Source of the DNA: Paenibacillus sp. SYP-B3998
GTDB taxonomy: Bacteria > Bacillota > Bacilli > Paenibacillales > NBRC-103111
Direction: 5' to 3'
NCBI RefSeq assembly: GCF_010820665.1
Contig: NZ_JAAIKC010000016.1
Location: 39,922-103,921, forward strand
Length of the DNA: 64,000 bases
Positions within the stretch are counted from its first letter, which is position 1, and each line of letters opens with the position of its first letter. A model generated the notes under the pieces. The model ran no database searches. It had not been told where the DNA came from and was given only the letters and a program-made list of their open reading frames with translations. The position numbers were made by a program, and so were the translations under genes. This document shows, one piece after another, positions 63,816 to 64,000 of the stretch.

Positions 63816-64000
63816 ATATGCTCCCCTTACGGTAGACAGGTGAAATAATAAAACCTGTTGCTGTAAGGGGAGTTTTTTCATGTCAAAAAGAAAATACGGA
63901 GCTGCGGAAAAACTCATTATCCTTAATGAAGTATCAAGTGGACAACTAGGTTTTCTGGCCGCAGCTAAGAAATATGAGATCAATAAAACGACTTTAATGA
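63816..64000 (+). mobile_element. Left end of an IS3-family insertion sequence (runs off right edge)
   Basis: Starts about TGATATGCTCCCCTTACGG, resembling an IS3-family terminal repeat. The upstream part folds into a long hairpin: CTCCCCTTAC pairs with GTAAGGGGAG and CAGGT with ACCTG. The transposase reading frame follows. Confidence 0.6.
63880..64000 (+). CDS. IS3-family transposase OrfA (partial)
   Basis: MSKRKYGAAEKLIILNEV, then AAAKKYEINKTTLM: the helix-turn-helix start of an IS3 (IS150-like) OrfA, cut by the window edge after 40 codons. AAGGGGAG lies before the ATG within the hairpin. Confidence 0.75.
   Translation, partial: MSKRKYGAAEKLIILNEVSSGQLGFLAAAKKYEINKTTLM

Overview
The window looks like the chromosome of a Paenibacillus-type soil Firmicute. 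The signs are AGGAGG ribosome-binding sites, S-layer-homology (SLH) cell-wall anchors on secreted enzymes, LplB/YtcP-type sugar importers paired with YesM/YesN-type two-component systems, a GerAB germination-permease remnant, CcpA-type cre sites, and many secreted polysaccharidases with FN3, CBM3, CBM6 and ricin modules. No rRNA, tRNA or CRISPR array was seen.

Layout. 1-9.7 kb is mixed housekeeping and stress genes: an SLH-anchored beta-lactamase-fold hydrolase cut by the left edge, a DUF4386 membrane protein, an oxidoreductase, a GntR-regulated ABC operon, small hypothetical genes and an SDR. 10-11.7 kb is a secreted beta-amylase. 12.4-22.9 kb holds two very large beta-glucan enzymes on the minus strand: a GH3-CBM6-GH30-CBM6-SLH fusion and a protein joining an unassigned helical domain to CBM6 and GH64. 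23.4-27.8 kb is a cellulase pair (GH5 and GH6, both with FN3 and CBM3). 28.1-33.6 kb is a decaying island with acyl carrier proteins, a BtrH-like protein and an alpha/beta hydrolase with a Cys nucleophile. 33.6-37.5 kb holds GH9 and GH5-ricin cellulases. 37.8-44.8 kb is histidine kinase, response regulator and ABC importer 1 on the plus strand. 45-52.3 kb is response regulator, kinase and importer 2 on the minus strand. 52.6-55.5 kb is a GH16 laminarinase plus an ADP-ribosylglycohydrolase. 55.9-61 kb is rich in pseudogenes and insertion-sequence scraps. 61.3-63.6 kb holds small regulator/membrane operons. An IS3-family element starts at the right edge.

How it works together. I read two parallel glucan-utilisation regulons, each with its own two-component system and importer. 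Regulon C (cellulose, beta-1,4) is defined by an AGTGTT-type box placed 48-49 bp upstream of the -10 element of five promoters: GH5/GH6, GH9, GH5-ricin, kinase 1 itself, and importer 1. Regulon L (laminarin-type beta-1,3/1,6-glucan) is defined by an ACCTGAAAAA-type box upstream of GH3-GH30, the SLH-fragment/GH64 unit, importer 2, and GH16/ADP-ribosylglycohydrolase. The boxes are visible in the sequence. Assigning them to the neighbouring YesN-type regulators is inference.

Decay is frequent: a frameshifted solute-binding protein, a permease reduced to a 42-codon leader ORF, ACP and ABC-ATPase genes with internal deletions, and fragments of GerAB, YdeI-like, VOC, IS110 and IS66 genes.
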